From assembly GCF_022811705.1 (NCBI RefSeq), contig NZ_CP094528.1, forward strand, positions 2,852,001-2,916,000: a stretch of DNA of 64,000 bases, in the 5' to 3' direction. The position numbers were made by a program, and so were the translations under genes. Source of the stretch: Agromyces larvae. Its GTDB lineage: Bacteria; Actinomycetota; Actinomycetes; Actinomycetales; Microbacteriaceae. Below, piece after piece: positions 8,173-17,130 of the stretch (position 1 is the first letter of the stretch; each line of letters begins with the position of its first letter). The notes below the pieces were generated by a model, which was given only the letters and a program-made list of their open reading frames with translations, was not told where the DNA came from and made no database searches.

Positions 8173-9354
8173 CTACCCCGACTTGCGGGCCTTGCGCTCG
8201 GCCTTCGCCGCGGCATCCTCGACCCGCATCTCGAGCTTGGTCTGGTCGAGCTCGCCGAGCGCGGGTCTGATCCAGTTCAGCCGGGGGTCGGTGTCGACGA
8301 GCAGCATCCGCACCAGCAGCGTGAGCGGTACCGCGAGCAGTGCGCCCATCGGGCCGAGCACGACCGCCCAGAACAGCACCGAGATGAACGTGAGCGACTG
8401 GCTGAGCGACACCGCGTCGCCGACCACCTTCGGCTGGATGACCGACTGGATGATGCCGTTGATGAGGCCGTACACGACGATCACGGCCACCACGAGCGGC
8501 CAGCCGCCGACGAGCGCGGCGAACACCAGCGGCGGGATGATCGCGATGAAGTATCCGATGTTGGGGATGAAGCTGCACAGGAACGAGAGGATGCCCCACA
8601 GCGGCGCCCCCGGAATGCCCATGATCGCCAGCGCGATCCAGTTCACCACGCCTTGGGCGGCGCCGAGTCCGGTGGTCACGGCCATGTAGCGCCGCACCCC
8701 CGACGTGAACCGGCCCACTCCGACGGCGATCCAGGGCCGACGGCGCCCGATGCCCTCGAGCAGCGGCGACGCGTAGGACGAGTCCATCGCCATCAGCACG
8801 AGCAGGGTGAGCAGGATCACCGCCGACGAGACGAACCCGGCCGCACCGCCCAGCACGCCGCCGAGGAAGGCGATCACCTGCGTCGGGTCGAACGAGTCCA
8901 GGATGCGCTGCACCTGCTCGGCGCCGATGCCGAGCCCTTCGAGCCAGGCGCCGAAGTCGGTCAGCGCGGCCTGCAGCTGCGGCAGATACGAGGGCAGCAG
9001 CGACGAGAACTGCGCGAACGACAGGAACAGCGCCCCCGCGAACGCACCGAGCAGCAGCACGACCGCGAGGAGCACCGACACCGTCGCGATGCCGCGCGGA
9101 ACCCCGCGACCCTGCATCCAGGTGCGGATCGGGTGCACGCAGATCGTCAGCACGAGCGCGAAGAACGCCGCGGTGAAGATCGATCCGATCGCGGCGATGC
9201 CGAACGAGGCGACCGCGGCACCGCCCAGCCCGAGCAGGATGAACGCGGTGCGGTGGGCGATGGCCGGCGGGGTCGCGCCGGGCGCGCCGGGATCGCTGGG
9301 CGCGTCGGGCGCGGGCGGCACTCGGTCAGGTCCGCGTTTCCGGTTCCACCACAT
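8173..9354 (-). CDS. AI-2E family transporter (copy 2 of pair)
   Basis: A 393-residue permease of the AI-2 exporter superfamily (PF01594). It has the standard layout: two N-terminal helix pairs, a large loop with the amphipathic region near residues 120-170, then the conserved block FIPNIGYFIAIIPP and the C-terminal LGPMGALLAVPLTLLV. ATG at 9354 is chosen because GGGGAG lies seven bases upstream; this start lies 29 bases inside the end of the preceding paralogous gene, so the two are coupled. Family members export small molecules or act as Na+/H+ antiporters; the substrate here is unknown. Confidence 0.9.
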   Translation of the reverse strand: MWWNRKRGPDRVPPAPDAPSDPGAPGATPPAIAHRTAFILLGLGGAAVASFGIAAIGSIFTAAFFALVLTICVHPIRTWMQGRGVPRGIATVSVLLAVVLLLGAFAGALFLSFAQFSSLLPSYLPQLQAALTDFGAWLEGLGIGAEQVQRILDSFDPTQVIAFLGGVLGGAAGFVSSAVILLTLLVLMAMDSSYASPLLEGIGRRRPWIAVGVGRFTSGVRRYMAVTTGLGAAQGVVNWIALAIMGIPGAPLWGILSFLCSFIPNIGYFIAIIPPLVFAALVGGWPLVVAVIVVYGLINGIIQSVIQPKVVGDAVSLSQSLTFISVLFWAVVLGPMGALLAVPLTLLVRMLLVDTDPRLNWIRPALGELDQTKLEMRVEDAAAKAERKARKSG

Positions 9355-10459
9355 CGGCTCCCCCTTCGATGGGCGGCGAGGCATCCGGATGCTTCGCAGC
9401 ATCCTGAGCGCCCGCCGCCGCGTTGCCGCTCAACCGCCACAGCGCACCGCCGCGCCCCTCGGGCGCGATGAGCAGCGCGCGCACCAGCAGGGTCAGCGGA
9501 ATCGACAGGATCGCCCCGACCGGCCCGATCACGAACGCCCAGAACACGACCGAGAAGAACGAGAGCGTGAGGCTCAGGTCGACCGCGTCGCTCACGAACT
9601 TCGGCTGCACCAGCACCTGCAGCACGACGTTGACGACGCAGTACACGGCGATCACGGCGAGCGCGAGCGGCCACCCGCCGACCACGAGCGCGAGCACCGC
9701 CGGCGGGATGAGCCCCAGCACGAACCCGATGTTCGGCACGAAGTTGGTGACGAACGCGAGGATGGCCCACACCAGCGGGATGGGGATGCCGAGCCACCAC
9801 AGCGCGAGCCCGTCGAGCACGGCGACGATCGCACCGAACGTCGCGTTCACGACGTAGTAGCGGCGCACACCCGAGAAGTACCGCCGCCCGATGCGGTCGG
9901 GTTCCCCGCGTCCGAACGCGACGCCGAGCCGCGCGAATCGGGCCGCGTCGGCGGCCATGAAGATGACGTACGCGAACACGAAGAAGAACGCGGTGGCGAT
10001 ACCGAGCACCGTGTCGGCGACCGACGTCGCGAAGGCGACCAAGGTGTCGGGTGAGAGCACCGACCCGGCGGCGTCGGAGGCGGCCTCCGAGAGACCCAGC
10101 GAGGCGAGCAGGCTCCGAAGGCCGCCGGCGGCGATCCGGAACTGGTCGGCATAGTCGGGCAGCATGCGCACGAACTGGGCGGATGCCACGAACAGCAGCA
10201 GCGCGAGCACCGCGAGGATGAGCCATCCGACTGCCACGACCGCGGTCGTCGCCAACCAGGACGGCCAACCGCGCCGTACCAGCGGTGCGTACACGGGCAC
10301 CGCGATGATCGTGATCACCGCGCCGATCGCGGCCGGCGCGAGGATGCCCTGCGCGAACCAGATCCCGGCGAACACGACGACCGCAGCCGCCGCCGTGACC
10401 AGGACGCGCGTGCCGTGCGCGAGCGGCCGCGGCGCGAGCTGCCCGATCACGTTGCCCAC
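9326..10459 (-). CDS. AI-2E family transporter (copy 1 of pair)
   Basis: A paralogue of the downstream gene, with matching blocks NFVPNIGFVLGLIPP and IGPVGAILSIPLTLLV and the same eight-helix plan. The C-terminal 30 residues are hydrophilic and overlap the start of the second copy. GTG at 10459 is preferred because GAGGGG lies six bases upstream; the ATG at 10480 (seven codons earlier) has only a weak GAAG and is the alternative. Adjacent, non-identical copies suggest a heteromeric or duplicated exporter (inference). Confidence 0.88.
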   Translation of the reverse strand: MGNVIGQLAPRPLAHGTRVLVTAAAAVVVFAGIWFAQGILAPAAIGAVITIIAVPVYAPLVRRGWPSWLATTAVVAVGWLILAVLALLLFVASAQFVRMLPDYADQFRIAAGGLRSLLASLGLSEAASDAAGSVLSPDTLVAFATSVADTVLGIATAFFFVFAYVIFMAADAARFARLGVAFGRGEPDRIGRRYFSGVRRYYVVNATFGAIVAVLDGLALWWLGIPIPLVWAILAFVTNFVPNIGFVLGLIPPAVLALVVGGWPLALAVIAVYCVVNVVLQVLVQPKFVSDAVDLSLTLSFFSVVFWAFVIGPVGAILSIPLTLLVRALLIAPEGRGGALWRLSGNAAAGAQDAAKHPDASPPIEGGADVVEPETRT

Positions 10460-10733
10460 TGCGTTCCCCTCATCGCACATCGGCACTTCGTTGCTTGCAA
10501 CATAGCGGGCGGGCACGCCCCCCGCGGGGATCCGCCTCGACGTGCCGCGCTCGCCGCAGACCCGAACATTCCTTGCCATTCCGGGTATTCGCCGCGGTAG
10601 TGTGCAGAGGGGGAACACGAAGATCTGGGGGGAGATCGAGCAACTTCGGTCGAGGCGTCAGCCGCCCGTCCCTTCGCTTGCGACCCGTCGACGCGCCCCG
10701 CGTCGACTCTCACAATCGAAGAAAGGCCTCCGA

Positions 10734-11132
10734 ATGAGTTTCTGGCAGAGTTTCTGGGACATCGTCTGGTGGACGATCTGGATCTTCGCGTTCTTCGCCT
10801 ACCTGTGGGCGGTCATCGCGATCATCAGCGACCTGTTCCGCGACCACAAGCTCAACGGGTGGTGGAAGGCGGTCTGGATCATCTTCCTGCTGTTCTTCCC
10901 GTTCATCACCGCCCTCGTCTACCTGATCGCGCGCGGCAACGGCATGGCCGAGCGGGCGCAGAAGGAGGCGGCGCAGGTGCAGTCGGCGACGGACGCGTAC
11001 ATCCGGCAGACGGCGGGCGCCTCCGCGAGTCCGTCCGACGAGATCGCCAAGGCCAAGGCGCTGCTCGATTCCGGCACGATCAACCAGGCCGAGTACGACG
11101 CGCTGAAGGCGCGGGCGCTTTCGGGCGCCTGA
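10734..11132 (+). CDS. PLDc_N/SHOCT membrane protein
   Basis: A 132-residue protein. Residues 5-35 and 45-66 are two Trp- and Phe-rich membrane helices joined by a short basic loop (DHKLNGWWKAVW), the pattern of the PLDc_N domain. A coiled linker follows, and residues 102-130 (DEIAKAKALLDSGTINQAEY) form a SHOCT module. GAAAGG precedes the ATG. The 274-base region upstream (10460-10733) probably holds its promoter and that of the divergent transporter pair; I see no further gene there. The gene ends at a strong hairpin. Role unknown, possibly envelope stress. Confidence 0.85.
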   Translation: MSFWQSFWDIVWWTIWIFAFFAYLWAVIAIISDLFRDHKLNGWWKAVWIIFLLFFPFITALVYLIARGNGMAERAQKEAAQVQSATDAYIRQTAGASASPSDEIAKAKALLDSGTINQAEYDALKARALSGA

Positions 11133-11142
11133 TCCACCCGGC

Positions 11143-11180
11143 GACGGAGGGGCGGATGCTTCGGCATCCGCCCCTCCGTC
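11143..11180. terminator. bidirectional hairpin terminator, 17-bp perfect stem
   Basis: Arms 11143-11159 and 11164-11180 pair perfectly around a TTCG tetraloop, between two convergent genes. There is no U-tract, as is usual for actinobacterial terminators. Confidence 0.85.
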
Positions 11181-11190
11181 GTCCGCCGTG

Positions 11191-12339
11191 TCAGGCGGGG
11201 ACGGGCGGCGCCGGCTCCGGAGCATCCGCCTGGCTCATCGCGCTCGAGTTGCGCAGGAACAAGATGATCCAGCTGAAGATGAGCACCGCCGCGACCAGCT
11301 CGACCGCCGTCAGATTGTAGTAGCCGATCGCGAAGAAGACACCGAGCACCACGATCACCGCGACGTACACGTAGCCGAGGATCACGAACGGGCGCGGCAT
11401 CCCGGGTACGAACCACGGCAACCCGATCACGACGACCGCGTACGCGACCGCCATGCCCGTGGCGACCGAGTTGTGCACCCAGAAGAACTGGTCGACCGAG
11501 AAGATGCCCACGCAGGCGAGGAAGATGCCGATGAGCGCCAGCCCGTTGCGCACCACGTTGCGGTGCCGGCGGTCGAGCGGCGTCGAGGTGGGCAGCGCGG
11601 CGGTGCAGTAGCGGGCGATGATGGTCACGATCGCGCCGGCGATGATGAGCGTCACGTTGAAGGCGATGGCGGATGCATCGTGGCCGATGCCCAGGGCCGA
11701 CAGGTTCTTCTGCCACCACAGCGGGTCGCTCGCCCCGAGCATGCTGGCGATCGCCCCCACGACGAGGAACACCGCGAGCACCAGCGACAGCAGCATCGGG
11801 GTGAGCCGTGCCGCCGACAGGAACACCGCGTAGGCGCTCACCGCCAGCCCGACCCCGGTCAACGCGACCGCGGGCAGCGTGAACACGACCGCGCCGATGA
11901 AGCTGCGCTCGAGCACGTTCGAGAGGCCGAGCCAGGCGATCAAGACGACCGCGCCGTGCGCGAGCGCGAGCGCCGCGAGGTCGAACCAGTGCAGCCGCGC
12001 ACCCGCGACCGCCAGCCCCGGACCGACGTCGCGCTGCAGGGCGGTACTCGGCGACCGCAGCACCAGCCGCCCCAGCACGAACGCCGCGATCGCGACCAGC
12101 GCACCGCTGATCGCGACGAACTCGCCGATCGACCCGGCCCCCGAGATCGGCACGTCGCGGTTCCAGAACGCGACGAGCGCGGCGAGCGCACCCACCGCGA
12201 ACGCGAGCGCCCCGATGATCAGCGCGACCGATTCGAGCGATTCGGCGTTCTCGGCCGGTCGCCGCGCGAGCTGCGCGAGCGAGGTGGCCCGTCGTTTCGT
12301 CGACGCCGCCGGTGCGCTGGTGACGGCCGGATCGCTCAT
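11191..12339 (-). CDS. DUF998-like multi-spanning membrane protein (paralogue 2)
   Basis: A 382-residue membrane protein paralogous to the gene at 3835-4947: shared blocks are DPLWWQKNLSALG, AFNVTLIIAG and HNSVATGMAVAYA, in the same order and spacing. About nine helices follow a 40-residue hydrophilic N-terminus. ATG at 12339 is preceded by GAGGGGGA. The C-terminus ends in a short Pro-rich tail next to the shared terminator. Function unknown. Confidence 0.75.
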   Translation of the reverse strand: MSDPAVTSAPAASTKRRATSLAQLARRPAENAESLESVALIIGALAFAVGALAALVAFWNRDVPISGAGSIGEFVAISGALVAIAAFVLGRLVLRSPSTALQRDVGPGLAVAGARLHWFDLAALALAHGAVVLIAWLGLSNVLERSFIGAVVFTLPAVALTGVGLAVSAYAVFLSAARLTPMLLSLVLAVFLVVGAIASMLGASDPLWWQKNLSALGIGHDASAIAFNVTLIIAGAIVTIIARYCTAALPTSTPLDRRHRNVVRNGLALIGIFLACVGIFSVDQFFWVHNSVATGMAVAYAVVVIGLPWFVPGMPRPFVILGYVYVAVIVVLGVFFAIGYYNLTAVELVAAVLIFSWIILFLRNSSAMSQADAPEPAPPVPA

Positions 12340-12389
12340 CGCTGCTCCCCCTCGCGGCCCCCTGCCGCTCGGCACCAGCCTCCCACCGG

Positions 12390-12878
12390 TCAGGGCATCG
12401 GGTCGAGCACTTCGAGCATCGATCCCTGCACGAACCCCGCCCACTCGTAGGCCGCCCGCAGGTAGTCGTCGCGCGACTCGTCGGCGTCGTCGCTGCCCTC
12501 CTCGACGACGCCGACCCGTTCGGCGAGGATCAGCCTGAGGTCGGTGAGGAACGTCAGCCACCCCCACGCCTGCGACTGGTCGAGTTCGATCTCGACGAGC
12601 CCGCGATCGCCCGGTGCGGCCGTCGCGTCGCGCACCGACTGCGCCGCCTGACGCTTGCCGTCGACGAGGCTCTCACGGGTGTAGCGCGTGTAGTCGCGGG
12701 ACGCCGACGCGTCATCGGGGTACGCGTTGGGGAACAACCGCCCGAGCGCGGGGTCGTCCTCGGTGCCGAGCAGCAGCACCGAGTCGACCTGGTCGGCGAG
12801 CTCGGACAGCAGCATCGCCTCCTCGGCCTCGAGCACCAGGCGGACTCCGTCGCCCCCCTCGCGGCCGGCGACGATCAT
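12390..12878 (-). CDS. DUF2017 domain protein
   Basis: A 162-residue acidic soluble protein with the DUF2017 features: an N-terminal [17 protein letters not shown] helix, LFPNAYPDD at residues 48-56, and a tryptophan-rich [18 protein letters not shown] helix at 104-121. The ATG overlaps the clpS stop (ATGA at 12875-12878), the standard actinobacterial clpS-DUF2017 arrangement, so a link to ClpS-dependent proteolysis is likely from context. No biochemical role is established. Confidence 0.9.
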   Translation of the reverse strand: MIVAGREGGDGVRLVLEAEEAMLLSELADQVDSVLLLGTEDDPALGRLFPNAYPDDASASRDYTRYTRESLVDGKRQAAQSVRDATAAPGDRGLVEIELDQSQAWGWLTFLTDLRLILAERVGVVEEGSDDADESRDDYLRAAYEWAGFVQGSMLEVLDPMP

Positions 12879-13165
12879 GCGTCGGCCCTCATGACCGTGG
12901 CCTGCAGCCCGTAGCCGTGCATCGCGACGACATGCCGTTCCATCGCTTCGCGGTTGCCCGACGCGACCACGGCGCGCCCCTCGGTGTGCACGCGCAGCAT
13001 CAACCGCTCGGCCTGCTCGCGCGCGAACCCGAAGTAGGTCTGGAACACGTAGGTGACGTACGTCATGAGGTTGACCGGGTCGTCCCACACGACGACGTTC
13101 CACGGCCGATCGACGGTCGCGATGGTCGCGACGTCGAGGTCGTGGCGCTCGAGGATGTCGGTCAT
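12875..13165 (-). CDS. clpS: ClpS adaptor protein
   Basis: A 96-residue N-end-rule adaptor that hands substrates to the ClpAP/ClpCP protease. The substrate-pocket motif [11 protein letters not shown] is at residues 27-37, and the conserved HTEGRAVV strand with its histidine is at 60-67; the protein ends at the typical ClpS C-terminal strand. The N-terminal extension is short. ATG at 13165 has GGAGG-type spacing upstream. It is cotranscribed with DUF2017. Confidence 0.97.
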   Translation of the reverse strand: MTDILERHDLDVATIATVDRPWNVVVWDDPVNLMTYVTYVFQTYFGFAREQAERLMLRVHTEGRAVVASGNREAMERHVVAMHGYGLQATVMRADA

Positions 13166-13218
13166 CCTCCAAGCCTGACACGATCCCCCGATGGATGCAT
13201 CCCCGCCCGCGAGCGCCC

Positions 13219-14385
13219 TCAGGGGCGCGTCGAGACGGTGACCGTGAACTTCGGATTCCGGGCGATCTGCCGGGTCGGGCCCACGAGCCGCTGCAGCGCC
13301 GGGCGGTATTTCAGGTGCGAGTTCCAGACCGCCACGAGCCGGCCGCCGGGACGCAGCGCGCGCCCCGCATCGGCGAACAGCCGTTCGGCGAGCGCCGTGG
13401 TCAGGGCGCCGCCCGAGTGGAACGGCGGGTTCAGGACGACGAGGTCGGCGTCGCCGTCGCCGACCAGTTCGAGCCCGTCGGCGCGCTCGACCAGGATGCG
13501 CTCGGCGACGCCGTTCGCCGCGGCCGTCGCTCTGGCCGAGTCGACGGCGACGGCCGACTGGTCGTACGCCTCGATCTGCGCGGCCGGGAGCAGGCGGGCG
13601 AGCGCGACCGCCACCACACCGGTGCCGCAGGCCAGGTCGATGGCCCGCTCGGGCAGCTCGCCGCCGATCGCGACGGGCAGCTCGCCGATCAGGAACCGGG
13701 TGCCGATGTCGACCGAGGTGCCGGCGAACGCCCCGCCGTGCGAGACGATCTCGATCCCCAGCTCGTCGTCGTGAGCGCGACGCGGCCACGCGGCATCCGG
13801 CCCGGCGGAGCCCCCGATGCCTGACGGATGCGGTTCGCGCACGACGAGGACCCGCGATTTCTGCCGGGCGTGGCTGACGTCGACCCGCCCGAAATGGCGC
13901 AGCAGCACGTGGTTCATCGCGGGACTCATGTGCTTGAGCCGCCCGCCCGCGATGACGACCACGTCATCGGCGGCGTGCTCGGCGATCAGCGCCCCCACCT
14001 CGTCGAGCGCATCCAGCGAGCGCGGCAACCGCAGCAGCACGACCCGGGCGCCCTCGACGAGCTCGGCCTCGGCCGGAAGCATCCGCACCGCCTCGGCGTA
14101 CCCGAGCCGGCGCGCGTTCTCGAGGATCGCCCGCTCGCCGAGCAGGGCGTCCTGATGCGCACGGATGCCCCGCAGTCCGTTGGCCGCAGCGACCCCGAGC
14201 GTGAGCGCCCCGTGCGTGTCGCCGATCGTGACGAGCGCAGCGCCCGCGGCGTCGGAGCCGACCTCGGCGACGAGCGCATCGACGAACGGTCTCGCCTCAT
14301 CGAGGATGAGCCGGTCGGCCGCGTCGGAAGCCTCGAGGCCGGGCGCGCTGACATCGGGGCGCCGGCGGAGGTCGCTGAGTTCCAC
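13219..14385 (-). CDS. RlmG/RsmC-type rRNA guanine-N2 methyltransferase
   Basis: A 388-residue two-domain methyltransferase. The N-terminal half (1-190) is a degenerate MTase-like domain, and the C-terminal half holds the SAM motif [10 protein letters not shown] (about 250-259), YDQSAVAV, and the substrate motif NPPF near residue 316 typical of N-methyltransferases acting on exocyclic amines of guanine in rRNA. RlmG (23S G1835) and RsmC (16S G1207) share this plan and cannot be separated by eye. GTG at 14385 lies about seven bases after a TAACCT -10-like element, so the transcript may be leaderless. Confidence 0.88.
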   Translation of the reverse strand: MELSDLRRRPDVSAPGLEASDAADRLILDEARPFVDALVAEVGSDAAGAALVTIGDTHGALTLGVAAANGLRGIRAHQDALLGERAILENARRLGYAEAVRMLPAEAELVEGARVVLLRLPRSLDALDEVGALIAEHAADDVVVIAGGRLKHMSPAMNHVLLRHFGRVDVSHARQKSRVLVVREPHPSGIGGSAGPDAAWPRRAHDDELGIEIVSHGGAFAGTSVDIGTRFLIGELPVAIGGELPERAIDLACGTGVVAVALARLLPAAQIEAYDQSAVAVDSARATAAANGVAERILVERADGLELVGDGDADLVVLNPPFHSGGALTTALAERLFADAGRALRPGGRLVAVWNSHLKYRPALQRLVGPTRQIARNPKFTVTVSTRP

Positions 14386-14454
14386 CCGGGCAGGTTACCC
14401 TCACTCGAGGGTCACGGTGAGGCTTCAGCCGGTGTTTGCTACCCTCGGTCGAGC

Positions 14455-15171
14455 ATGCGGGAAACACGCCGAAGCCAGCCGGGGGGCCGCCGCGTCGCGT
14501 CGACATCGGTCGCGACGCCCGTCGCTCGTCCCCGCGCGGTGCGCCGGTTCGGTGCGCTGCTCGCCACGTTCGCGGTCGGCGGCATGCTCGCCACCCTCGC
14601 GATCGCGCCCACCGCGCCGGCCCTGCTCGCCGATCCCGCCGCCGCGGCCGGCTCGGGCTCGCACGACCGCCTGCAGCGGGTCTCGGTCGATGCCGCGGCC
14701 GCCGTGCCCGGGGTCTCCGAGGACTCGTACGTCGCCTCGACGGGGCCCGAGACCCTCATCGAGGGCGGCACCAATCACGACTGGGCCGAACTCGTGCTCG
14801 TCGACGGCGCGTTCCCCGTGACCGATGCGAACGTCACCGTCATCCTGCGCTGGATGCGCCAGGAGAACGGCGTCGACAACTGGTGGAACCGCAACAACCC
14901 CCTGAACAACGGCAACGGATCGGGCGGCGGATCGGGCCTCGGCAGCTACGACACGCTCGTCACCGGCGCGTACTACGCCGCCGACAGCCTGCGCCGGTAC
15001 TCGTTCTACGACGCGATCGAGGCGGCCCTCGAAGCGGGCGACGATGCGGATGCCACGGCCGCCGCGATCTGGGCGTCGCCGTGGGCCGGCAGCCACTACG
15101 GCAACGGCACGCACTGGTCGACCCGCCCTGTCGAGGCCGTCGAAGCGCCGGCATCGGCCTGGGGCCGCTGA
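14455..15171 (+). CDS. secreted lysozyme-like protein of unknown family
   Basis: A 238-residue protein with a basic N-terminus and a hydrophobic segment at residues 32-60 ending at an Ala-rich site (signal peptide or anchor). The mature part contains VILRWMRQENGVDNWWNRN (129-147), where Glu137 sits at the end of a helix as in goose-type/transglycosylase-like lysozymes, then NPLNNG, a glycine-serine loop, GAYYAADSLRRY and WASPWAGSHYG near the end. Peptidoglycan binding or cleavage is my inference. The ATG is about 11 bases after a TACCCT-like -10 element, suggesting leaderless mRNA divergent from the rRNA methyltransferase gene. Confidence 0.6.
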   Translation: MRETRRSQPGGRRVASTSVATPVARPRAVRRFGALLATFAVGGMLATLAIAPTAPALLADPAAAAGSGSHDRLQRVSVDAAAAVPGVSEDSYVASTGPETLIEGGTNHDWAELVLVDGAFPVTDANVTVILRWMRQENGVDNWWNRNNPLNNGNGSGGGSGLGSYDTLVTGAYYAADSLRRYSFYDAIEAALEAGDDADATAAAIWASPWAGSHYGNGTHWSTRPVEAVEAPASAWGR

Positions 15172-15187
15172 GCGCCGAGCGCGCTCG

Positions 15188-16018
15188 TCAACCGGCGGTG
15201 GGGCGCCCCGGCTGATCGGGAGTCGTCGCGGCGGGCGCGGCGGGCGCGGCGGCGGCCGACGCAGCGGGCTGCGCTGAGCGGAACGCGTGCGCCATCCACC
15301 ACGACGCGAACGCGCCGATCGCGGCCGTCACTGCGACGCCCACGACGCTCGCGCCGATGAGGAGCAGCACGCCCGGCGCGGAATCGGACGACCTGGACCA
15401 CACGCCCGGCAGGATGGACGCCGGCGCGCTGAGCACGCCCCCGATCGTGCCGTTCGCGACCACGCCGATGCCGAGGCTGCTCCAGGTGACCGCGGTCGGC
15501 CGGTGCACGCCGTGACGTCGCAGGATGGCACGCTGGCCGAGGACGCCTCCGACCACGAGCGCGGCGCCGACCACCACGGCACCGGCGATCACGGCGATGA
15601 CGAGCCACATGGGCACGGCGTCGATGAACCGCGTGAACGCGTTGTCGCCGTCGTCGCCGGCCCGCACGGCACCGGCCACGGCGGCGAGAATGAGGGCGAC
15701 GATGCCGAAGATCGCCCCGAATGCCGCAAGCCCCAACCCCCAGGTCACGAGGGTGAGCCCGACGCCGCCGCCGACCAGCGCCCCCGTGCGGCTGCGCGGC
15801 TCGAGCGGCGGCCGGGGCGCCGGTGCCGGAACCGGCGCCCACTGCTGCGGGTATGCGGGCTGCGGGTACCCGGGCTGCGGGTACGCAGGCTGCTGCGGGG
15901 AGCCGGGCTGCGGGTACGCAGGCTGCGGGGAGCCGGGCTGCGCATACCCGGGCTGCGGGTATCCGGTTCGGGGATCGGGCTGGTCGGGCGGCAGGGGCTG
16001 CGGAGTCTGGTCGGTCAT
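15188..16018 (-). CDS. membrane protein with Pro/Gln/Tyr-rich N-terminal repeat
   Basis: A 276-residue protein. Residues 1-75 are built from YPQPG/AYPQPGSPQ-like pentapeptide repeats, the cytoplasmic tail type seen in many actinobacterial DUF4190/DUF4064-like proteins. Then come about five membrane helices (roughly 80-118, 135-162, 178-198, 212-236) and an Ala/Pro-rich end. ATG at 16018 follows GAGGGCCC. The gene converges on the lysozyme-like gene with a 16-base gap. Function unknown; repeats of this sort may drive clustering at division or polar sites. Confidence 0.7.
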   Translation of the reverse strand: MTDQTPQPLPPDQPDPRTGYPQPGYAQPGSPQPAYPQPGSPQQPAYPQPGYPQPAYPQQWAPVPAPAPRPPLEPRSRTGALVGGGVGLTLVTWGLGLAAFGAIFGIVALILAAVAGAVRAGDDGDNAFTRFIDAVPMWLVIAVIAGAVVVGAALVVGGVLGQRAILRRHGVHRPTAVTWSSLGIGVVANGTIGGVLSAPASILPGVWSRSSDSAPGVLLLIGASVVGVAVTAAIGAFASWWMAHAFRSAQPAASAAAAPAAPAATTPDQPGRPTAG

Positions 16019-16094
16019 GTGTCGGGCCCTCTCATCGGCTGCAACCACCCTGCCGTATCGGCCCGGCCGCGCGCGAGCGCGTCGCCGCGAGCGG

Positions 16095-17060
16095 TCACGC
16101 TGACGTCGGGATGACGACCGTGCGTTCGCCCGGGGCATCCTCGTGGCCCCAGGCCTGCTCGATGGTCTCGAGCGGTACCGGCCGCGGCCGCACGGTCAGC
16201 GCACCGGACGCGACCGCGGCGACGAGCTCGGGCAGCCCTGCCTGCCGCAGGTCGATGGAGCCGAACCCGCTTCCGCTGATCCGGAGCGCGTTCGAGCGCA
16301 GGCCGGAGCCATCGAGCGTGATCGTGGGCCCCGCGGTGCTGCCGATGTGCACCCAGTCGAGCAGGCGCGCGTGATCGGTTCGGGCACCGAGGATGGCGCG
16401 CATCGCGAGCTCGGTCGGCGCACCCCAGACGTAGTCGAGGACGACGTCGACCTCGGCCGCCGCCGCTGCGAACGCCGCAGCGGTCGCGTCGTCGTCGGGT
16501 GACAGCTCGACGATGGCGTCGGCGCCGTCTGCGGCGAGCTGTTCGAGGCGCTGCCGGTTGCGACCGGCGGCGACGACCCGCCCGGCGCCGAGGTGGCGCG
16601 CCGTCTTCACCGCGATCGACCCTGCGGCACCGGTGGCGCCGATCACGAGCACCGACTGGCCCGCCCGGAACGGGACGCGTCCGCGAAGCGCGACCCACGA
16701 CGACATCGCGGGGTTCATGGAGGCGGCGACGGTCGCGGGGTCCGCCCCGGAGGGCACCGGGATGGCCGATCGCGGATCGATGAGGATGCGCTCGGCCATG
16801 GTGCCGCCGCCGCCGAGGCCGCCGACGTAGGCGAGCGAGCCGTCGGCCCGGCGGACGACGCCGTCGATGCCGGGCACCACCGGCAGCGCCCCCGAACTCG
16901 CGTAGTGGCGACCCGAGGCGACGCCCCGCGTGACGGGGTGGATGCCGACCGCGAGCACTTCCGCCACCTCGCGTCGCGCGTCGGCCTGCGGCGCGGGGAT
17001 GGAGCGATAGCGCGGCGGTTCGCCGAACGACTCGACGAGTGCGGCGTTGATGTGCGTCAT
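16095..17060 (-). CDS. zinc-independent MDR oxidoreductase (quinone reductase-like)
   Basis: A 321-residue medium-chain dehydrogenase/reductase. The N-terminal GroES-like domain lacks the catalytic-zinc Cys/His set, and the nucleotide-binding motif is VLVIGATGAAGSIA (about residues 145-158), with AAGRNRQRLEQL at the NADPH-ribose position; this places it with quinone oxidoreductase-type enzymes that reduce enones or quinones. It is divergent from a MarR regulator over a 70-base region with two inverted repeats, so it is probably the regulated target, with a reactive quinone or phenol as inducer (inference). Confidence 0.87.
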   Translation of the reverse strand: MTHINAALVESFGEPPRYRSIPAPQADARREVAEVLAVGIHPVTRGVASGRHYASSGALPVVPGIDGVVRRADGSLAYVGGLGGGGTMAERILIDPRSAIPVPSGADPATVAASMNPAMSSWVALRGRVPFRAGQSVLVIGATGAAGSIAVKTARHLGAGRVVAAGRNRQRLEQLAADGADAIVELSPDDDATAAAFAAAAAEVDVVLDYVWGAPTELAMRAILGARTDHARLLDWVHIGSTAGPTITLDGSGLRSNALRISGSGFGSIDLRQAGLPELVAAVASGALTVRPRPVPLETIEQAWGHEDAPGERTVVIPTSA

Positions 17061-17073
17061 GTGATCTCCTAGT

Positions 17074-17115
17074 TAGTACGTGGCACGCACTACTATAGTA
17101 CGTACTACGTACTAT
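17074..17115. promoter_or_regulatory. two inverted-repeat operators between MDR and MarR genes
   Basis: Site 1, 17095-17115, is ATAGTACGTA-C-TACGTACTAT, a perfect 10-bp dyad. Site 2, 17074-17092, is TAGTACGTG-G-CACGCACTA, a 9-bp dyad with one mismatch and the same TAGTACGTN core. Centres are 22 bases apart, about two helical turns, so two MarR dimers could bind the same face. Both sites lie in AT-richer DNA just upstream of the divergent starts. Confidence 0.8.
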
Positions 17116-17130
17116 TGCTAGACTGAGATC

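Noticed and set aside
8173..8175. Programmed read-through of the AI-2E stop
   Set aside because: The codon context is ordinary and the downstream frame is short; a gene remnant is simpler.
6232..9471. Very long plus-strand open frame over the MFS and AI-2E genes
   Set aside because: Arg/Pro/Ala-rich translation typical of shadow frames at high GC; the MFS and AI-2E proteins have clear domains.
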